A DNA stretch of 36,793 nucleotides, from assembly GCA_027596195.1 (NCBI GenBank), contig JADGJG010000146.1, positions 1-36,793 on the forward strand, written 5' to 3'. Below, in pieces: positions 32,464 through 36,793 of this stretch. Position 1 is the first letter of the stretch; each line of letters starts with the position of its first letter. A program made the translations under genes and the position numbers. Origin of the DNA: Podochytrium sp. JEL0797. Taxonomy: Eukaryota; Chytridiomycota; Chytridiomycetes; Chytridiales; Chytriomycetaceae. The notes below the pieces were generated by a model that was given only the letters and a program-made list of their open reading frames with translations, was not told the origin of the DNA and ran no database searches.

Positions 32464-33658
32464 TTATTTCATCTCTGACGGCAACACCACCTTCTCCCAC
32501 GGAAACCCAGCGGGAATCAACTCTTCCTTGTCCCAAACAAACCCAACCAAAAATTCCAACGCATCCACCAATCTCGGGCCCGGCCTGTTGAACATTTGGC
32601 TCCCATCCACCACGCACACCCTAACGCCGGGCTTCAACATGGTTTGGAACCACTCCATCTCCAAAATCAATCCCACTTCACGCTTCGCTTCCACCAAGTT
32701 CAAACCACAAGGTGCCACGACAATCACCTCGGGATCCGACGCAACGCAGGCTTCGTGTGCGATTCGGATGGAAGGACCCGCGCCTTGGACGTCTGTGCCG
32801 GGGAACGCGGGTTGATTCCCGCCAGCCATGTAAATCAACTGCATCGTCCAAATTTAGTCAACTTGTTGGGTCAAAGCAAAACAGATATCAAAGTCATTGC
32901 GGACCTGAGGCGTCCAGTGGCCTCCGGGGTATACGGGGTCCGTCCATTCGACAAATAGGACGCGCTTTCGGGTGCCGCTGTTTTCGGCGAGCAACGCGTC
33001 GGCGGTCGAACGGGCTTTGTCGATTCGAGTTGTGAGCGTTTTCATGGCGGCTTCCGCGCCGGATTCCAAATCAAGGGCTTTTCCGACACGCAGAATGTCA
33101 TCGAGAACGTCGGAAAAGGTGAGCGGGTTCAAGGTGATGATTTGGGGCACTTGGGGCAGTCGGTTGGCAATTCGTTCGACGGTTTGGAGGTCAATCGCGC
33201 AGACCTATTTCCCATTCTTTTTAATCAAACTCTATTACAACATTCAAAGATAGTATCTCACGTGGCAGAGGTCCTGAGTCACAATATGTGTTGGTTTAAG
33301 CTCCAGGAGGACCTCTGGATGGATGAAATACATCCCGTTCCCCTGGGTCAGGGCCTTCTGGACTTGGTCTTCGACTCCGGCAGACGAGTCGAACACGGTA
33401 TTCGATCCAGTCAGGATGGGCAGCGAGATCACGGATCGGGGGTAATCGTCCTCGTGTGATCTCCCTGTGTTGTTGTGCGCGCAGAGGGTAAGGGAGAAGG
33501 AGAATGAGAACATGTTGAACAAAGAGGGAAAGGTAATGGAAGAGAACGAGATGCTCACCAACAAGCATCGACTCGCCGCCACAGAGACAGATCATCTCGC
33601 AAGCCGCGGGGAGCATCGAAATGATGCGTTTCTTGGGCGCCTCGGCGATTTCGGCCAT
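32464..33658 (-). CDS. BtuF/FhuD-type periplasmic-binding-protein-like protein, copy 2
   Basis: 325 aa from four exons on the minus strand: 33559-33658, 33262-33464, 32905-33204 and 32464-32838, matching copy 1 exon for exon. Substitutions are few (for example KKCIIS to KKRIIS, ALTKGNG to ALTQGNG, IGKAL to VGKAL, ETEWF to EMEWF) and no frame or splice site is lost, so both copies look functional. The motif blocks GRSHEDDYPRS, VTQDLCHVCAIDL and VEWTDPVYPGGHW are unchanged. Divergent from the coiled-coil gene with 27 bp between start codons. Confidence 0.85.
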
Positions 33659-33685
33659 TTGTCAAATTAAAAAAAAAGATTTCAA
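33659..33685. promoter_or_regulatory. 27-bp divergent intergenic region, copy 2
   Basis: Same arrangement as in copy 1, with the A-run one base longer. The two ATGs are at 33658 (minus) and 33686 (plus). Confidence 0.6.
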
Positions 33686-34985
33686 ATGGCGACTTTGTTC
33701 CCAACTGCCCTGTCTCTCTTTCTGCCTCAATATGGTGAGACAGATAACTAATAATGGAAAAGTACTGATGCAACTTAACAATAGAGCGGCTGCGGAATGC
33801 CATTCTGACAAATTCCGACGCCGAACAGCAACTTGCAAATCACCTGCTGATCGTGGACGCACTGCAAAAGAAGTGTGCTGCAGCATCAGTGCAGGAGAAA
33901 GACGCACACGCGATCGTGTTAAAGGAGCAGGGCCACCTGAGGAATCTGGGAAAGGTCGCATCTTGTTTCAAGCCAATTTATAACTCCCCTGTTGAACGCG
34001 CTTTTCATCAACAGTTCAGCTTCATTGCAAAGCTTCGCGACAAGTCACAATATCAAGATGACGTTTCAAATGCCCAAGCATCGCTCTTCCAAACTGAGAA
34101 CCGACTGACGCATGAACGAGAGAGGTTGGCCGATTTGAACACACAGCTCTTGTCAATTGAACTCGAGACCACTCGATTGCAAAGTAATGTAACAAAATTG
34201 ACTGCAAATCGAGCTGATCTGGTGTTGCTTCTGGAGCACGCGTTTCGATTGGGTCAAAATGAAAACCATCCCGAACCAAGCGATTCGTCTGCATTCGAGG
34301 TGGATTCGCGACTTGGATATCAGCATTCTCAAATAATGACTGCGATTCAAAAGGTTTGGATCGATTACATATATTTGTTGGCTGGGTGTTAAAATCTAAG
34401 AATCGAATGCAGAAACAAACCGAAATAGCCCAACTTGCCCTTGCCGAGCCCGAATTCAATTCTGCCGAACAGCAATTGACAATCTGCCTTGACTCCATCA
34501 CTTCAATCCTCCAATCCGCTCAACTCGAAGTACGCAACAGTTATAAGGAGCTTTTCGAATTCAGTCAAGAACGCGTCGCCAAAAGCGCCGCCAAACTCGC
34601 CGCCAATCATGTCAAGAAAGCGAAACTCTGCCTTCCACCGTCTGTTCCGATTCCAGAGTCAGTCGCGAGGCGAATGCACTTTCAAAGCCTCGATCGGTTA
34701 TCCATCTCACAGAATATTCGGTCCCTCGAAACTTTGGCATCCAAAATCAGGGTTGCAATTCAGGATGTGCGAGCCGTAAATGCGTGGGTTCGCACTTCGA
34801 TTCGAGATGCCGAAGAGTCGGAGAAGGAACGGGGTGTTCAATTGGATGCTGTTGCGAGACGGATTTTGAACCACAGAGTGTCGTTGTTTGAAAACGGGTT
34901 GGCAGATTTGATGCAAGAAGGCGGGATGGTTGGCATCATCAGTGGGGTTGTTGAATCTTGCGAGCTTGTTCCAATTATTAAATAA
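33686..34985 (+). CDS. Coiled-coil protein of unknown function, copy 2
   Basis: 396 aa from exons 33686-33734, 33785-34353 and 34413-34985. The only difference I see from copy 1 is one base in exon 2 (33808), changing Ser to Thr in NAILSNSD. From that point to the window end the two units look identical. Confidence 0.7.
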
Positions 34986-35078
34986 TAAAAGACAATTGCC
35001 TGCACTGGTCCTTGCTGCCGTTTTCGAAAACTCGCGCTTCTCGACCTCCCATGGTGTCTTTTTCAAACAGCTGATTAT

Positions 35079-36604
35079 TCACATTTTTATTTCCGACATG
35101 AACGTCACTTTTCGAAACAGCTCATTGAATTGCGGAAATTTGTCGGCAAAGTCTAGAATTCCCTCTCGATTAGAGGGAGCGACGCGTTTTCCGAGGAAAA
35201 AAAGAACTCACCGTATGTCCTCACTTCCATCCCCTCCACTCCTCCCAACCGACAACACTGCTCCGCTTTAAGCCCATCCACAAACTCGCATCGCGTTCCC
35301 ATCACTTCCCAAGAGTTTGTATTCCCCACAGGAACATACTCCTGCGCGACATGGAATGGCTTTTCCATTCGATTTGCATACGTTTTGAGACGCGTCATGT
35401 GTAAGAGGAGAGGGTGCGTTCCAGCTACGTTCCATTGGAGGAACGAGTGTCCGCAAAATATGGTTCCTGCTGGAAAGTGAAATACATTTTCCGTGGTGAA
35501 AGACGCGTTCGTCTCTGCCCCCTTGTCATGCAACCTCGCAGCCTCCATGTTCCTATTCTTCACTTTCTCCACAACTCCCACGGGATGCGGATCCCTCTGA
35601 TTCACGTAAAACACGTCTTCCAAGCTAACACCCCCCTCTTGTAATTTTCTGACACCACCCACCTCAACCCCACCCCACCTCCTCGCAACAACCCCAAACC
35701 CCCACCGAAACGCCTCCTTATCCCCCCACACCATCTCAAAAAACACATGCGCCCTCACACAAATCCATTCAGCAACCACCAACCCTTTCCACACCGCCTC
35801 CCTCGATTTATCCACCACCACAATCCCACTCTCCCACTCCCTTTCACTCGTGGCGTACGTGAATCCCATGAGGGCGTAGATTTTGTTGGTGGGTGGTGTG
35901 GAGCGGTAGTCGGGCCAGAAGAGGGCGCCTGTGCGGGTGAATTGGGGGGTGGTAAAGAGGTGGGAGGGGTCTTGTAATATCAATACGTCTGGGTCCAAGA
36001 AGAGGACGCGGGTGAAAGGGGAGGTTAAGATGGCGGTGGGTTTTGCGGCGCCGCGTTTTATGTTTTTGAGGGACCAAGGGGTTGTGGTTGGGGGGGCTGG
36101 GAATGCACGGATGGAAACGTTGAGGGAGGTGAGTAAGGCGATGGTGGTTGCGGGTACGCGTTCGGTGTCGATGTGTGCGAATTCGATGGGGAGTTGACAG
36201 TTGGATAAGCGGAGGGAAATGATGGTCGAGAGTTGAGGGGAGTTTGGGTTTCCGAGGATGGTGATTCCTGTTGTGGTTGGCGCGAGGATTGGGTTCGAAG
36301 GGAACGCGTCGAGGGTGGATAGGAAAGTTTGAAGTGATTTTTGGAGTGATTTTTCGAGTGGTGAGAGATCTGTTTCTGGGTTGTAAGCGAGCGGGATCAC
36401 GGCGGGTCGGTGGTATTTGACAGTTGAACTGGAATTTCGGGAATGAAACGACGCTGTGTCCGTGACGGGCAGGCGGAGAATTAGGAGAGTGAATGTCGCA
36501 ATTGAACTGAGAACGAGCAAGACAAGACGGGAGAAGTGGAGCCGATTGGTGGTGAGTGGCCGTTGCAGCGCTTCTTGGACGCGCATTTTTTGACAGTTTG
36601 GCAT
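35079..36604 (-). CDS. MNN1-type alpha-mannosyltransferase, copy 2
   Basis: 488 aa from exons 35212-36604 and 35079-35152, identical to copy 1 by eye, including the DxD block FLDPDVLIL, the membrane anchor and the terminal intron. Its upstream region (36,605-36,739) runs directly into the second poly-G tract, as in copy 1. Confidence 0.85.
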
Positions 36605-36738
36605 GGCGCATTTGAAACCAAATAAAACAATCAACGGATATCAATATGCACTTCTACTTGATGCAATAATCGCTTGCATTGAAAAAAGCACGCAATAATG
36701 TCGTTCAAGCCGCGTTGGTCACAGCACATGGGCCGCAT

Positions 36739-36739
<1 letters not shown>

Positions 36740-36782
<43 letters not shown>

Positions 36783-36793
36783 CGGGGGGGGGG
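36740..36793 (+). repeat. Poly-G tract at the window end
   Basis: Forty-three G, one C (36,783) and ten G before the sequence stops. The G count before the C is exactly that of the first tract. The window ends before the run does, so what follows is unknown. Confidence 0.95.

Larger units (their letters stand above)
24005..36793 (+). repeat. Tandem duplication, unit 2 (about 12.8 kb)
   Basis: Second copy of the unit that begins at 11,174, in direct orientation and with the same gene order. It runs to the end of the window inside the same poly-G tract that closed unit 1, so a third unit could follow. The 166 nt from 24,010 to the BRCA2 ATG are all that remains of the gene's original upstream sequence. 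Confidence 0.95.

Noticed and set aside
36740..36793. Terminal G-run as a telomere
   Set aside because: It is not a TTAGGG-type repeat, and the same tract occurs internally at 23,953.
1..36793. CRISPR arrays, prophage or bacterial operons
   Set aside because: No spaced palindromic repeats, no phage genes, and spliceosomal introns throughout show eukaryotic DNA.
11174..36793. The 12.8-kb unit as a transposon
   Set aside because: No transposase, reverse transcriptase, terminal inverted repeats or LTRs at either edge; the cargo is ordinary host genes.

Overview
This is eukaryotic nuclear DNA, most likely from a fungus. The genes carry short introns (about 47-86 nt) with GTRAGT-like donors. The set includes a YAT-type amino-acid permease, an MNN1-type mannosyltransferase and a BRCA2 homologue with BRC repeats and a complete helical/OB-fold domain. 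BRCA2 is absent from the common ascomycete yeasts, so together with UVSSA and a BtuF-like protein it points to an early-diverging lineage (perhaps a chytrid) or a basidiomycete. That placement is inference; there is no rRNA or other marker here.

Left part (1-11,173, single copy). After about 1.86 kb with no recognisable gene come, all on +: an amino-acid permease (1864-3852, five exons, one apparent frameshift), UVSSA (4126-6039), a Bin3/MePCE-type RNA-cap methyltransferase that starts only 23 nt after the UVSSA stop (6063-6890), and two tandem paralogues for Cys-containing, Ser/Thr-rich single-pass surface proteins (7197-8301, frameshifted; 8485-9552). The stretch 9553-11,173 looks degenerate: a possible 65-aa gene, a C2H2 zinc-finger fragment and the C-terminal exon of a membrane protein.

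Right part (11,174-36,793). This is a direct tandem duplication of a unit of about 12.8 kb. Each copy holds, in order: BRCA2 (+), a degenerate 1.6-kb stretch, a WSC-like Cys-rich protein (-), a BtuF/periplasmic-binding-protein-like gene (-), a coiled-coil protein (+) and an MNN1-type mannosyltransferase (-). Each copy ends in the same tract of 43 G, one C and more G. The first tract is the junction between copies and the second is the window end. The copies are a patchwork: blocks that differ by under 0.5% alternate with blocks near 8%, and the last ~2.98 kb are identical by eye. BRCA2 copy 1 has an extra C in a C-run that shifts the frame before all BRC repeats; copy 2 is open across 11 exons (1637 codons).

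Themes. UVSSA and BRCA2 are genome-maintenance proteins, and UVSSA and Bin3 are both linked to RNA polymerase II or its RNAs, but nothing in the sequence shows these genes form one system. The most notable structure is the tandem duplication of BRCA2 with a long G-run at the breakpoint, which could be a real and possibly longer array or an assembly artefact. All exon boundaries were read by eye from splice signals, frame closure and family similarity.
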